Assembly (NCBI RefSeq): GCF_020819595.1
Contig: NZ_JAJHNP010000036.1
Coordinates: 1-51,210 of the forward strand
Direction of reading: 5' to 3'
Length of the DNA stretch: 51,210 nt
Origin: Streptomyces barringtoniae
GTDB taxonomy: Bacteria; Actinomycetota; Actinomycetes; Streptomycetales; Streptomycetaceae
Below are positions 31,323-39,790 of the stretch, piece by piece. The position numbers and the translations under genes were made by a program. The notes below the pieces were generated by a model. The model was not told the DNA's origin and searched no databases. It saw only the letters and a list, made by a program, of their open reading frames with translations. The stretch's first letter is position 1, and every line of letters starts with the position of its first letter.

Positions 31323-32326
31323 GCGTTGGCCCCCGAGTACTCCTTGCGGCGGGCGATGATCATGCGGGCCGCGCCGTTGACCAGCAGGGTGATGACGAAG
31401 AGGACGAGACCGGAGGCGATCAGCGCGTCCCGGCCCTGCTCGGTGGCCTCACCGAACTTGCTGGCGATGTTCTGTGCGAAGGTGCCGCCGCCCGGGTTCA
31501 GCAGGCTGGCGTGGATGACGTAGTCCGGGGAGAGCACGGTGGCGACGGCCATCGTCTCGCCGAGGGCACGGCCGAGGCCGAGCATGGACGCGGAGATCAC
31601 ACCGGAGCGGCCGAAGGGCAGGACGGCCATGCGGACGACCTCCCAGCGGGTGGCGCCGAGGGCCAGCGCGGCCTCCTCGTGCATCTGCGGGACCTGCCGG
31701 AACACCTCACGGCTGACGTTGGTGATGATCGGCAGGATCATGATCGCCAGCAGGATGCCCACGGTGAGCATGGAGCGCGGCGCGCCGCTGTCCCAGGAGA
31801 AGATGCCGGTCCAGCCGAGGTAGTCGTTCAGCCAGCCGAACAGACCCGTCATGTGCGGGACGAGGATGAGGGCGCCCCAGAGGCCGTAGACGATGGACGG
31901 CACGGCGGCGAGCAGGTCGATCACGTAGGCGATGGGACCGCTCAGCCTGCGCGGGGCGTAGTGGGTGAGGAACAGCGCGATCGCGACGGCGATCGGGACC
32001 GCGATGACCATGGCGATGACCGAGGAGACGATCGTGCCGAAGGCCAGCACCGCGATGCCGAAGACCGGCGGGGTGAGGTTGGTGTTCCACTCGAAGGTGG
32101 TCAGGAAGTTCCCGTGGTCCTTGCTGATCGCGAGGGAGGCGCGGTAGGTGAGGAAGACCGCGATCGCGGCCATGATCACCAGCAGCAGGATGCCCGAGCC
32201 GCGGGACAGGCCGAGGAAGATGCGGTCGCCGGGGCGGGTCGCGCCGCGGCTGTTGCGCTTCTGCTCGGCAAGCGAGGGCTGGGGCGCGGGGGGAGGTGCG
32301 TCGGTTGTCTTGGTCGATATGTCCAT
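31319..32326 (-). CDS. pstC: PstC, phosphate ABC transporter permease
   Basis: A 335-residue permease. After a Pro-rich cytosolic start (MDISTKTTDAPPPAPQPSLA) come six helices and the family phrases LLAAVPSIVYGLWGALILVP, EEAALALGATRWEVVRMAVL (EAA loop) and GRALGETMAVATVL. I chose ATG 32326, the first start with normal family alignment; a longer in-frame ORF reaches back into the intergenic hairpin. It follows pstS after 115 bases. Confidence 0.95.
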   Translation of the reverse strand: MDISTKTTDAPPPAPQPSLAEQKRNSRGATRPGDRIFLGLSRGSGILLLVIMAAIAVFLTYRASLAISKDHGNFLTTFEWNTNLTPPVFGIAVLAFGTIVSSVIAMVIAVPIAVAIALFLTHYAPRRLSGPIAYVIDLLAAVPSIVYGLWGALILVPHMTGLFGWLNDYLGWTGIFSWDSGAPRSMLTVGILLAIMILPIITNVSREVFRQVPQMHEEAALALGATRWEVVRMAVLPFGRSGVISASMLGLGRALGETMAVATVLSPDYVIHASLLNPGGGTFAQNIASKFGEATEQGRDALIASGLVLFVITLLVNGAARMIIARRKEYSGANA

Positions 32327-32395
32327 CGGGTTCTCCGGTCTGCGGAGCCGGCCGCCCGTGTGGGGCGGCGACTCGTGGCGGCGGTGCACCGGACG

Positions 32396-32429
32396 GTGCG
32401 GCCCGGGCCCTGTCGGGCACGGGCCGCAC
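32396..32429 (-). terminator. Hairpin between pstS and pstC
   Basis: Arms GTGCGGCCCG (32396-32405) and CGGGCCGCAC (32420-32429) form a 10-bp stem with extra internal pairing (GGCCC/GGGC type). In this position it may stop most transcripts after pstS or stabilise the pstS message, giving excess binding protein relative to the transporter. This is inferred. Confidence 0.6.
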
Positions 32430-32441
32430 TCTCGGATCAGG

Positions 32442-33569
32442 TCAGCTCAGGCCCTCGATGGTGGTGCGGACCTTGCTGATGATCGCGTCGGGGATCGGGG
32501 CGTAGTCGTTGGTCGACAGCACCTTCTGACCGTCCTCGCTGGCGATGTAGCGCAGGAAGGCCTTGGTGGCGGGCAGGGTGTCCGCCTTGTTGCCCTTGTC
32601 GCAGATGATCTCGTACGTCACCAGGGTGATCGGGTAGGCGTTCTCGGCCTTGGTGGCGTAGTCCAGCTTCAGCGTCAGGTCCTTGCCGGTGCCGACGACC
32701 TTGGCGGCCGCGATGTCGGCGGTGGCGGAGTCGGTGGAGGGCTTCACCGGGGTCTTGGCGCCGGTGGCGATGGAGACGGTGTTGATGTCCTTGGCGTAGG
32801 ACAGCTCGAAGTAGCCGATCGCGCCGGAGTTCTGCTTGACGCCCTGGGCCACACCGGCGGAGCCGGAGGCCGCCTGGCCGCCCTTGGCCTGCCAGGCCTT
32901 GCCGCCGGAGTACTTCCAGTTGTCCGGGGTGGTGGCGATCAGGTACTTGGTGAAGTTGTCCGTGGTACCGGAGTCCTCGGAGCGGTGGAAGGCCTGGATC
33001 TTCAGGTCCGGGAGCTTCGCCGACGGGTTCAGCTTCTTGATCGCCGGGTCGTTCCAGTTCGTGATCTTGCTGTCGAAGATCTTGGCGATGGTCGGGGCGT
33101 CCAGGACCAGGTTGTCGACACCCGGGACGTTGTAGCCGAGGGCGATCGGGCCGCCGACCATCGGCAGGTCGATGCCCTCGCCACCGGAGCAGACCTTCTT
33201 GGAGGCGGTGACCTCGTCCGGCTTCAGCGCGGAGTCGGAACCGGCGAAGGCCAGCTGGCCCTGGTTGAAGGAGGTGACACCGGCGCCGGAGCCGCCACCC
33301 TTGTAGTTGATCTGCACGCCGCAAGCCTGGGAGAACTCCTTGACCCAGGCGTCGATCGCGTTCTTCTGCGCGGAGGAGCCGTCTGCGAGCAGCTGACCCT
33401 TGGCGTTGTCGCACTTGATCGAGGAGGCGTTGGCGGAGCCGGACGGGTTGCCCGACGCCTTCGAACCGCCACCGTTGTCGTCGGAGCCGCACGCCGTCAG
33501 GGCCAGGGCGCCGGTCACGGCGATCGCACCGAGCGAAAGGGCGCGCAGCCGGTTCTTGCGCTGAAGCAT
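32442..33569 (-). CDS. pstS: PstS, phosphate-binding lipoprotein
   Basis: A 375-residue extracellular binding protein. The signal peptide ends at lipobox LTACGS, where Cys27 or so would be lipidated, followed by a Ser/Gly/Asn linker. The phosphate-binding residues lie in LADGSSAQKNAIDAWVKEF, GSGAGVTSF, AFAGSDSAL and FHRSEDSGTTDNFTKYL, all standard for PstS. The ATG at 33569 is preceded by an alternative GTG at 33572. PHO-box-like direct repeats upstream indicate strong induction by PhoP under phosphate limitation. Confidence 0.96.
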   Translation of the reverse strand: MLQRKNRLRALSLGAIAVTGALALTACGSDDNGGGSKASGNPSGSANASSIKCDNAKGQLLADGSSAQKNAIDAWVKEFSQACGVQINYKGGGSGAGVTSFNQGQLAFAGSDSALKPDEVTASKKVCSGGEGIDLPMVGGPIALGYNVPGVDNLVLDAPTIAKIFDSKITNWNDPAIKKLNPSAKLPDLKIQAFHRSEDSGTTDNFTKYLIATTPDNWKYSGGKAWQAKGGQAASGSAGVAQGVKQNSGAIGYFELSYAKDINTVSIATGAKTPVKPSTDSATADIAAAKVVGTGKDLTLKLDYATKAENAYPITLVTYEIICDKGNKADTLPATKAFLRYIASEDGQKVLSTNDYAPIPDAIISKVRTTIEGLS

Positions 33570-33672
33570 CACTTTCAGGAGTTCCTTCCAGGAGCCGCCG
33601 CTGTCCGGCGGCGTGCGAGGTATGGAGGAGCGCGAGCGCATGTAGGGCCGCGCTCCGCACCGTGCACGGCCG

Positions 33673-33727
33673 AAATTAGGCAGAACAGGTGAAGCCGCCG
33701 ATGGCCGGAAGTTAACGGGGGGTGAAC
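33673..33727 (-). promoter_or_regulatory. pstS promoter with PHO box (PhoP direct repeats)
   Basis: On the minus strand GTTCACCCCCC (33727-33717) and GTTAACTTCCG (33716-33706) are adjacent 11-bp direct repeat units matching the Streptomyces PhoP consensus (GTTCACC-like). A candidate -10, TAATTT, is at 33678-33673. The rest of 33570-33918 contains no gene; its right half carries the promoter of the oxidase gene. Confidence 0.8.
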
Positions 33728-33918
33728 CCCTGCCGTCGGCCCGGTAAGGTCACGGAATGCTCACGGGGAGGGCACGTGGAGGTTCCGACTCCCGGGTTAC
33801 GCGCACACGTCTTCGACGTTCGATTCCCTGTGTGTGAACTGTTACGAACCAACGCGCCCACGCCGCCGTCTCACCCCACGAAGGACCAAGGAGGTCCACG
33901 GAAAGGCGACAGGGGACG

Positions 33919-35481
33919 ATGGGCATGGAACGGCGTACGTTCATCGCGGGCGGCACGGCCGTACTGGCCGCGACCGCACTGACCGGCTGCAGCTCGGGCG
34001 CGGGCAGGTCGACCGCCTCGGCGAGCACGGGCTCATCCTCGCTCACGTCCCTCAAGACCACCAGCGCGAACGCCGCAGCGAACTGGACGGCCCTCGCCCA
34101 CGACCTGGACGGCACGCTGGTCCGGCCCGGCGACGCGACCTGGACGACCGCCCACCAGCTGTACAACACCCGCTTCGACACCCTGAAGCCCGCCGCGGTG
34201 GCGTACGTCGCACACGCCGACGACATCCGTACGACCCTCGCCTACGCCCAGGCCCACGGCGTGCGGGTCTCCATACGCAACGGCGGCCACTCCTACGCGG
34301 GCTACTCCTCCGGCGACAACCGCCTCGTCCTCGACGTGTCCCGGCTGAACCGCATCCGCGTCTCCGGCGGCCAGGCCGTCGTCGGCGCCGGCTCCAAGCT
34401 GATCGACGTCTACCGGGCGCTGGCCGCGAAGGGCGCGACCATCCCCGCGGGCTCCTGCCCCACCGTCGGCGTCTCCGGCCTGGTGCTCGGCGGCGGCCAC
34501 GGCGTCGCCTCCCGCGCCTACGGCCTGACCTGCGACAGCCTCACCCAGGCGACGGTCATCACGGCGGACGGCACCCAGGTGACGGCGAACGCGTCCGCGC
34601 ACTCCGACCTCTTCTGGGCGCTGCGCGGCGCCGGCAACGGCAACTTCGGCGTCGTCACCGAGCTGCAGTTCAGGACCCACCCGGCACCGCAGGCGGTGAC
34701 GGCGTACATGACATGGCCCTGGTCCAAGGCCGCGGCGGTGCTGAAGGCCTGGCAGGAGTGGGGCCCGGGCCAGCCGGACGAGATCTGGTCCTCCCTCCAC
34801 CTGGAGTGCGCACCGGGCCGCACCCCGACCGTCTCCGTCGCCTGCTTCTCCCTCGGCACCTACGGCGAGCTGCAGAACGCCGTGGACCGCCTGGCCCACG
34901 CGGCGGGCGCCAACGCCTCCTCCGTCACCCTGCGCCGCCGGGGCTACGAGGAGGCGATGGAGATCTACGCCGGCTGCTCGGCCTTCTCCGCGGACGCCCA
35001 GTGCCACCTGCCGGGCTCCGCCCCCGGCCGCTCCCCCCAGGGCCGCCTGGGACGCGAGACCTACGCGGCCCGCTCGGACTTCTTCGACCGCTCCCTCTCC
35101 GCGGCGGGCATCCAGACGGTGCTGCGGCAGATCGGCTCGGTGCGGGGCGGCTCGGGCAGCATCGCGTTCACCGCCCTCGGCGGTGCGGTCAACCGCGTCT
35201 CCCCCACGGCGACGGCCTTCGTCCACCGCCGCTCCCGGATGCTGGCCCAGTACATAGCGTCCTGGGGCGCGGGCGCCTCCGGCGGCACGGCCCAGTCCTG
35301 GCTCGCCTCGGCCCACCAGGCGATGGCCCCGTACGCCTCCGGCGCGGCGTACCAGAACTACACCGACCCGACGCTGAAGGACTGGAAGAAGGCCTACTAC
35401 GGGGACGCGGCGACCCGGCTCGCCACGGTGAAGAAGCAGTACGACCCGCAGCGGTTCTTCTCCTACGCGCAGGGGCTGTAG
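33919..35481 (+). CDS. Secreted FAD-linked oxidase (berberine-bridge-enzyme type)
   Basis: A 520-residue exported flavoprotein. The N-terminus has a Tat-like motif (ERRTFIAGG) and a lipobox (LTGC, Cys24), so it may be a Tat-exported lipoprotein. The FAD_binding_4 domain shows NGGHSYAGYSSG (His124, 8-alpha-N1 link) and GSCPTVGVSGLVLGGGHG (Cys180, 6-S-cysteinyl link), which predicts a bicovalently bound FAD. The C-terminus has the BBE motif (YYGDAATRLATVKKQYDPQR FFSYAQ). Such enzymes oxidise sugars, alkaloids or phenolics with O2. Start ATG 33919 with AGGGG. The substrate is unknown. It is monocistronic, convergent with the PAP2 gene. Confidence 0.88.
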   Translation: MGMERRTFIAGGTAVLAATALTGCSSGAGRSTASASTGSSSLTSLKTTSANAAANWTALAHDLDGTLVRPGDATWTTAHQLYNTRFDTLKPAAVAYVAHADDIRTTLAYAQAHGVRVSIRNGGHSYAGYSSGDNRLVLDVSRLNRIRVSGGQAVVGAGSKLIDVYRALAAKGATIPAGSCPTVGVSGLVLGGGHGVASRAYGLTCDSLTQATVITADGTQVTANASAHSDLFWALRGAGNGNFGVVTELQFRTHPAPQAVTAYMTWPWSKAAAVLKAWQEWGPGQPDEIWSSLHLECAPGRTPTVSVACFSLGTYGELQNAVDRLAHAAGANASSVTLRRRGYEEAMEIYAGCSAFSADAQCHLPGSAPGRSPQGRLGRETYAARSDFFDRSLSAAGIQTVLRQIGSVRGGSGSIAFTALGGAVNRVSPTATAFVHRRSRMLAQYIASWGAGASGGTAQSWLASAHQAMAPYASGAAYQNYTDPTLKDWKKAYYGDAATRLATVKKQYDPQRFFSYAQGL

Positions 35482-35512
35482 CCGCCGAGAAGGGGTGCCT
35501 GCTGGGCGGGCC

Positions 35513-36217
35513 CTACGCCGCCAGGTCCCGTTCCTCCGACTCCAGCGAGGAACGGGCGCCCGGCAACAGGGCGTCGCGGCTGCCCGGCGCGGCGCTCCGC
35601 CGCCGGACGATCCACCCGGCCCGGGGCGACCGCTCCACCGCTCGCACCAGCGGGGTGAGCAACGCCATGGCCGGCGGGGACAGCAGCAGCGCGACGGCCG
35701 TACCGAGCGCGAAGCCGCCGACGACGTCCGTCGGATAGTGCACGCCCATGTAGACCCGGCAGAAGCCCTCCAGCAGGGCGAGCCCGATGCCGGCGGTGCC
35801 GAAGCGGCGGTTGGCGACGAAGAGGCCGACCCCCAGCGCCATGGTGATGGTCGCGTGGTCGCTGACGAAGGAGAAGTCGCTCTTGCCGGAGACGAGGACG
35901 TCCAGCCCCTGGTGATCGACGAAGGGGCGGGGGCGTTCCACGAAGCCCCGGATCGGGATGTTGACCAGCACGGCGATGCCGGCCGCGAGCGGCGCCCACA
36001 GCAGCGCGGCGACGGAGGACGCGGCATCCTCGGTGCCCCGGCGCCGCACGGACCACCAGCACCACAGCACGAGCAGCACCATGGCGAGCAGCAGTCCGTA
36101 CTCACCGACGAACTCCATGGCCCGGTCGAACCAGTGGGGCGCGTCCTTGGCCAGGCCATTGATGTCGTAGAGCAGGTCGACGTCGGGGTTCGATCCGGAT
36201 TCGGCGAGTACAGCCAT
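35513..36217 (-). CDS. PAP2-family membrane phosphatase
   Basis: A 234-residue integral membrane phosphatase. About five to six helices are visible. The catalytic motifs are RGFVERPRP (KxxxxxxRP type, with Arg replacing Lys), VSDHATIT (PSGH variant with catalytic His) and RVYMGVHYPTDVVGG (SRxxxxxHxxxD variant). Family members dephosphorylate undecaprenyl diphosphate or phosphatidic acid on the outer side of the membrane. Location beside the pst genes fits phosphate recovery but is not proof. The C-terminal 45 residues are a charged tail. The 239 bases upstream hold only promoter-like sequence. Confidence 0.87.
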   Translation of the reverse strand: MAVLAESGSNPDVDLLYDINGLAKDAPHWFDRAMEFVGEYGLLLAMVLLVLWCWWSVRRRGTEDAASSVAALLWAPLAAGIAVLVNIPIRGFVERPRPFVDHQGLDVLVSGKSDFSFVSDHATITMALGVGLFVANRRFGTAGIGLALLEGFCRVYMGVHYPTDVVGGFALGTAVALLLSPPAMALLTPLVRAVERSPRAGWIVRRRSAAPGSRDALLPGARSSLESEERDLAA

Positions 36218-36456
36218 GGTGCTGCGGCCCCTTCGTCGGCTACCGGACGCACCTCGTGTGCGCCGCTTCCACCCCCGTGGTTTCGTAGATCCGCTTCCGC
36301 TGCACTGCCCGTACTGACGTCCGCTCGGCTACGTCAACAGGAACGCACGGTCCCCATCAATACGTTCCACTCTCCACTGAATGATCACGCAGACGTTATC
36401 GAAGAGAGACTCATCATCGCAGCTCAGGGCGGTGGTTCACGGTGGGTCACACCCTC

Positions 36457-37458
36457 TCAAACCGTCGTGGGGAGCGCTTTTGCGCCATCTTCGGTGACGC
36501 GGGTGGCGCCGAAGTAGTCCGGTGTGTCGATCGGATCGAACCGAATGACGGCCCCGGTCCGCGGGGCGTCGATCATGTACCCGCCACCGACATAGATCCC
36601 GACGTGGTGAATGGCCCGCGAATCGCTGCGGTCGGTGGAGAAGAACACCAGGTCACCCGGGAGGAGCTGGTCCCGCGAGGGGTGCGGCCCGGCGTTGTAC
36701 TGGTCGTTGGCCACGCGCGGCAGATCGATCCCCACCTTGGCGTACGCGGCCTGCGTCAGCCCCGAACAGTCGAACCGCCCACCCTGCTCGGCCGCCCCCT
36801 CACCACCCCACAGATAGGGCGTACCCAACTTGCTCTGCGCGAACCCGATGGCTCCGGCGGCCTGTTGGGTGGGGTCGATACGGCTTACGGGGGCGGCGAA
36901 GCTCTGCGACAGGCTCCGGATCCGCTTGACGTAGTCCTGCGTCTCGCTGATGGGGGGAACACCACCGGCCTTTATCACGCGGTAGGCACCGGCGTTGTAG
37001 GCGGCGAGCATGTTGTCGGAGACGTTGCCCGGCACGTCCTTCACATACTTCGCCAGCTCGCAGTCGTACGAAGCGGCCGACGGAATCGCGTCGTTGGGGT
37101 CCCAGATGTCCCGCTTGCCGTCACCGTTGCCGTCGATGCCGTGCGTGGCCCACGTGCCGGGGATGAACTGGGCGATGCCGCGCGCGTCGGCCGGGCTGAC
37201 GACCGTCGGGTTCCAGCCGCTCTCCTGGTACAGCTGGGCGGCGAGCAGCGCGGGGGTGAGCGCCGGGCACAGGTTGCCCCACTTCTGCACGAGCGACTTG
37301 TAGGCGGCCGGTACGGCACCCTGCGCGAGCCCCCGGCCTCCCGAGGTGACTCCGTTGACCAGGTTCCCGGCGACGACGTACACCCCGACGACGAGCAGCA
37401 TGACGAAGCCCATGCCGAGCCCGACGGCCGCCCCACCGATCACCCATACCTTCCGCAC
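36457..37458 (-). CDS. Bifunctional lytic transglycosylase / NlpC-P60 endopeptidase
   Basis: A 333-residue cell-wall enzyme with an N-terminal membrane anchor (about residues 8-32). The first catalytic domain (about 60-165) is a SLT-like transglycosylase with catalytic Glu in QLYQESGWNP and the AAYNAGAY motif. The second (about 205-315) is an NlpC/P60 peptidase with Cys in RFDCSGLTQAAY and His in IHHVGIYVGGG. The fusion matches VirB1/TcpG-like hydrolases of Gram-positive type IV secretion systems, which open the wall for the machine. In the S. coelicolor order I recall it sits next to the T4SS-like operon, which here begins 6 kb away. Confidence 0.9.
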   Translation of the reverse strand: MRKVWVIGGAAVGLGMGFVMLLVVGVYVVAGNLVNGVTSGGRGLAQGAVPAAYKSLVQKWGNLCPALTPALLAAQLYQESGWNPTVVSPADARGIAQFIPGTWATHGIDGNGDGKRDIWDPNDAIPSAASYDCELAKYVKDVPGNVSDNMLAAYNAGAYRVIKAGGVPPISETQDYVKRIRSLSQSFAAPVSRIDPTQQAAGAIGFAQSKLGTPYLWGGEGAAEQGGRFDCSGLTQAAYAKVGIDLPRVANDQYNAGPHPSRDQLLPGDLVFFSTDRSDSRAIHHVGIYVGGGYMIDAPRTGAVIRFDPIDTPDYFGATRVTEDGAKALPTTV

Positions 37459-37619
37459 GGTTCAACTTTCCCCCATGCGCCGACGGTTCAAGGCGGTTTC
37501 GGCGTGATGTGGCGTCATTTCACAGCGAGCCCCGCGCACATGACGCTGCTGTAGCTGTCCGGTGTGCGGATGTGGTGCCACGCGACGGTCCGGTCACCCG
37601 GGTCGTCGATGAGCGGGAT

Positions 37620-37636
37620 GGCGGGATACGCCCGCC
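37620..37636 (-). terminator. Small hairpin after the minus-strand protease unit
   Basis: GGCGGG-ATACG-CCCGCC, a 6-bp GC stem, 27 bases beyond the stop of the small membrane ORF (minus strand). Confidence 0.4.
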
Positions 37637-37662
37637 GGGTCAAAGACGCCCGTTCGGCCCGC

Positions 37663-37938
37663 TCAACGGTGTCCCTTCATGGACGTCGTCCCGCTCACCG
37701 CGTTCTCCGGCTCCGCGCCGGCCGGTGTCGTCCCGGCCGGCACACCGGTCTGCGGCAACCCGTGCCGGCGCCGGGTCAGCCGGCGCGCGGCGGTGGCAGC
37801 GGCGGCGAAGACCGCGGCCGCGAGGCCGGCGGTGAAGGCGACGGACGAGACGGACGGGAAGACGGGCCCGGTGGTGGCGATCCGCTGGCCGACCGGCAGG
37901 CCACCCGCAGGGGGACTGCTCCCCGGCGCGCCCCCCAC
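37663..37938 (-). CDS. Small single-span membrane protein
   Basis: A 91-residue frame from GTG 37938 to a TGA at 37663. It starts VGGAPGSSPPAGGLPVGQRI, has one hydrophobic helix at about residues 30-50 (VAFTAGLAAAVFAAAATAAR) followed by RRLTRRRHG, and a polar tail. GC at third positions is near 95%, and GGGAGA lies about ten bases upstream. It begins 27 bases after the protease stop on the same strand, so the two may form an operon. An overlapping plus-strand frame is less consistent. Not recognised. Confidence 0.58.
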   Translation of the reverse strand: MGGAPGSSPPAGGLPVGQRIATTGPVFPSVSSVAFTAGLAAAVFAAAATAARRLTRRRHGLPQTGVPAGTTPAGAEPENAVSGTTSMKGHR

Positions 37939-37965
37939 GGCAGCCGTTCTCCCACCGCCCGCACT

Positions 37966-38736
37966 TCAAGGATCGCCGATGGCGTCCTTGTACAGCTCGG
38001 CCGCCCGGGCGCCGAGCACCACGCTGTACGACACGTCGTCGGTCGAGCCGCCCTCCTCATGGCCGCCGAGGACGCCGACGACCTGGTGGTCACCGTTGAT
38101 CCAGGGGCTGCCGCTGGTGCCGCTGGTGAGGGAGGGGCAGTCGATGCGCTGCTGGGTACTGCTGTGCGCGGCCGGCTTGTTGGTGCAGCTGATGGGCACC
38201 TCGCGGGAGTCGGGGTAGCCGGTGACGGTCACGGCGGTGGCCCCGGTGGCCGTGCCGGTGGTGAACCGATTCGCTCCTACGACGTTCTCGATCCGCCTGC
38301 CGTCCAGGTCGCCGACGGTGACGAGGGCCAGGTCGCTGTCCTCGTCCTGGTCCTTGGCCCAGCCGTCGGGCAGGTAGCGCTTGTCGACCTTCCACACCCC
38401 GTACGGCGCCTGTCCGTCCCGGTACCCCGGCACGAACACCAGATCGGTGTCGGAGTCGCCCACGCAGTGCGCGGCGGTGGCGAGGAGGTTGCCCCGCGGG
38501 CTGTGCACGACCGAGGCCGTGCAGAAGTGGCCGCCGGACAGGTCGTCGGCCCGGTCGGCGCCGAACAGCGCGCCGACCCGCGCCGACTGCCGGTTCGCGG
38601 CGGCATCGGCGGTGACCCCGAGGGGCCCCGGCCCGTCGTCGGCGGATGCTACGGACGCCGAGGTCAGGGCGAGCATCACCACGGCCCCGAGCAGCGCGGG
38701 ACGCGTGGTGACCGTGATGCGTGAGATGCGCTTCAT
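37966..38736 (-). CDS. Secreted trypsin-like (S1/V8-type) serine protease
   Basis: A 256-residue exported protease. A signal peptide of about 33 residues ends at ASVASA-DD. The catalytic triad is His in LLATAAHCVGDSD, Asp in DEDSDLALVTV and Ser in LTSGTSGSPWING. Cysteine pairs (HFCTASVV with AAHCV; SCTNK with DCPSL) suggest two disulfides, as in glutamyl endopeptidase-like proteins of Streptomyces. It is not closely linked to a regulator. The promoter region upstream (38737-38933) holds no gene. Confidence 0.87.
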   Translation of the reverse strand: MKRISRITVTTRPALLGAVVMLALTSASVASADDGPGPLGVTADAAANRQSARVGALFGADRADDLSGGHFCTASVVHSPRGNLLATAAHCVGDSDTDLVFVPGYRDGQAPYGVWKVDKRYLPDGWAKDQDEDSDLALVTVGDLDGRRIENVVGANRFTTGTATGATAVTVTGYPDSREVPISCTNKPAAHSSTQQRIDCPSLTSGTSGSPWINGDHQVVGVLGGHEEGGSTDDVSYSVVLGARAAELYKDAIGDP

Positions 38737-38933
38737 CAGTGCTCACTGTCCCCCACGAACGTGAGATTCCCGCTGCGACTTAACTGAGATTTTCCTGTGA
38801 AACCTCCCGTTGGGCGCCGGGCGTGCGCACAGTCATCCTCCGACCAGCAACGATTACGCCACGTGACGACTCCGACGGTCCGCCCACAGCTTCGCCGCCG
38901 CCCCCGGCGCCTTCGCCGCGCCGCTCACCGCCG

Positions 38934-39704
38934 TCAGAAAGTCGTCGTCATCCCCCCGTCCACCGCGATCGTCTGCCCCGTGATGAACGACGCCGCGTCG
39001 CTCGCCAGGAACACCACGAGCCCCGCGATCTCGGCCGGCCGGCCCCAGCGGCCCAACGCCGTGCGGGTGCGCAGCCACCGCTCCCACCCGGGGTCCTCGG
39101 CCAGGCCGGCGTTGACCTGGGTGGCGAACGTGCCCGGCGCGACCGAGTTGACCGTCGTACCGCTCGGGCCGAGGTCGGCGGCCAGGGCCCGGGTCAGGCC
39201 GTCGAGGCCCGCCTTCGCCGTGGCGTAGGCGACGTCCCCGGTGCGGCCCAGCTGGCCGACCACCGAGGAGACGTTGATGATCCGGCCCGCCGCTCCCCGT
39301 GCGGTCAGGCCCCTCGCCACCGTCTGGCTCAGGGCGTACGCCGAGGTCAGGTGGACGTCGAGCAGCGCCGACAGCTCGTCGGGGGTCATCTCGGCCATGC
39401 CCCGCCGGTCACGGTGGCCGACGTTGTTGACCAGGACGTCGAGGTCGCCGAGGGCGCGCACCGCCTCCTCGGCGGCCTGCCGGTCGGTGACGTCGAACGC
39501 GGCGGCGCAGACGTCGTACCCGTCCTCCGCCCGCAGGCGCGCCACCACGGCCTCCAGGCTCGCCGGGTTCCGCCCGTTCAGGACGACCCGCGCCCCGGCC
39601 CCGGCCAGCCCCCGCGCCATCTCCAGCCCGAGCCCGCGCACCGACCCGGTCACCAGGGCGGTACGGCCGTCGAGCCGGAAGTTCAACGATGAACTCTCAT
39701 GCAT
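38934..39704 (-). CDS. SDR-family oxidoreductase (gluconate 5-dehydrogenase-like)
   Basis: A 256-residue classical short-chain dehydrogenase. The cofactor loop is VTGSVRGLGLEMARGLAGAG (TGxxxGxG), the NNxG motif is VLVNNVGHRD, and the catalytic Ser-Tyr-Lys lie in INVSSVVGQ and DVAYATAKAG. The GSVRGLGLEMA wording and Asn-rich substrate loop are like gluconate 5-dehydrogenases, but specificity cannot be read from sequence. The C-terminus ends DGGMTTTF, typical for the family. The start is ATG 39704. Its promoter lies between it and the stop of the next SDR gene, 86 bases upstream on the same strand. Confidence 0.88.
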   Translation of the reverse strand: MHESSSLNFRLDGRTALVTGSVRGLGLEMARGLAGAGARVVLNGRNPASLEAVVARLRAEDGYDVCAAAFDVTDRQAAEEAVRALGDLDVLVNNVGHRDRRGMAEMTPDELSALLDVHLTSAYALSQTVARGLTARGAAGRIINVSSVVGQLGRTGDVAYATAKAGLDGLTRALAADLGPSGTTVNSVAPGTFATQVNAGLAEDPGWERWLRTRTALGRWGRPAEIAGLVVFLASDAASFITGQTIAVDGGMTTTF

Positions 39705-39790
39705 ACCCGGACGTCTTCCCCACGGGCGCTCTTCATGCCTCCCGAACTGCCCGGTCGACGGTCACGAGCAGCCCGGCCCGGGCAAGCACA

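Noticed and set aside
28341..31523. 1060-residue plus-strand open frame
   Set aside because: It covers the 3' part of pit in the wrong frame, the non-coding spacer and the antisense of pstB and pstA. It has no recognisable domain.
36340..36368. GGAAC...GTT on the minus strand before the PAP2 gene as an ECF sigma promoter
   Set aside because: The spacing (19 bases) is at the limit and the -10 part is only three bases. Such matches are frequent by chance.
36434..36455. GGTTCACGGTGGGTCACACC as a second PHO box
   Set aside because: The TCAC elements are 10, not 11, bases apart and the second unit departs from the consensus. It also lies 217 bases or more upstream of the PAP2 start, so it was not called.
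37679..38218. 179-residue plus-strand frame opposite the trypsin-like gene
   Set aside because: It runs antisense to the protease triad region. The minus strand has the signal peptide, triad and disulfides.
38854..38933. Short minus-strand frame downstream of the first SDR gene (VSGAAKAPGAAAKLWADRRS)
   Set aside because: Only about 24 codons, no clear ribosome-binding site and no recognised relatives; not enough support to call a gene.
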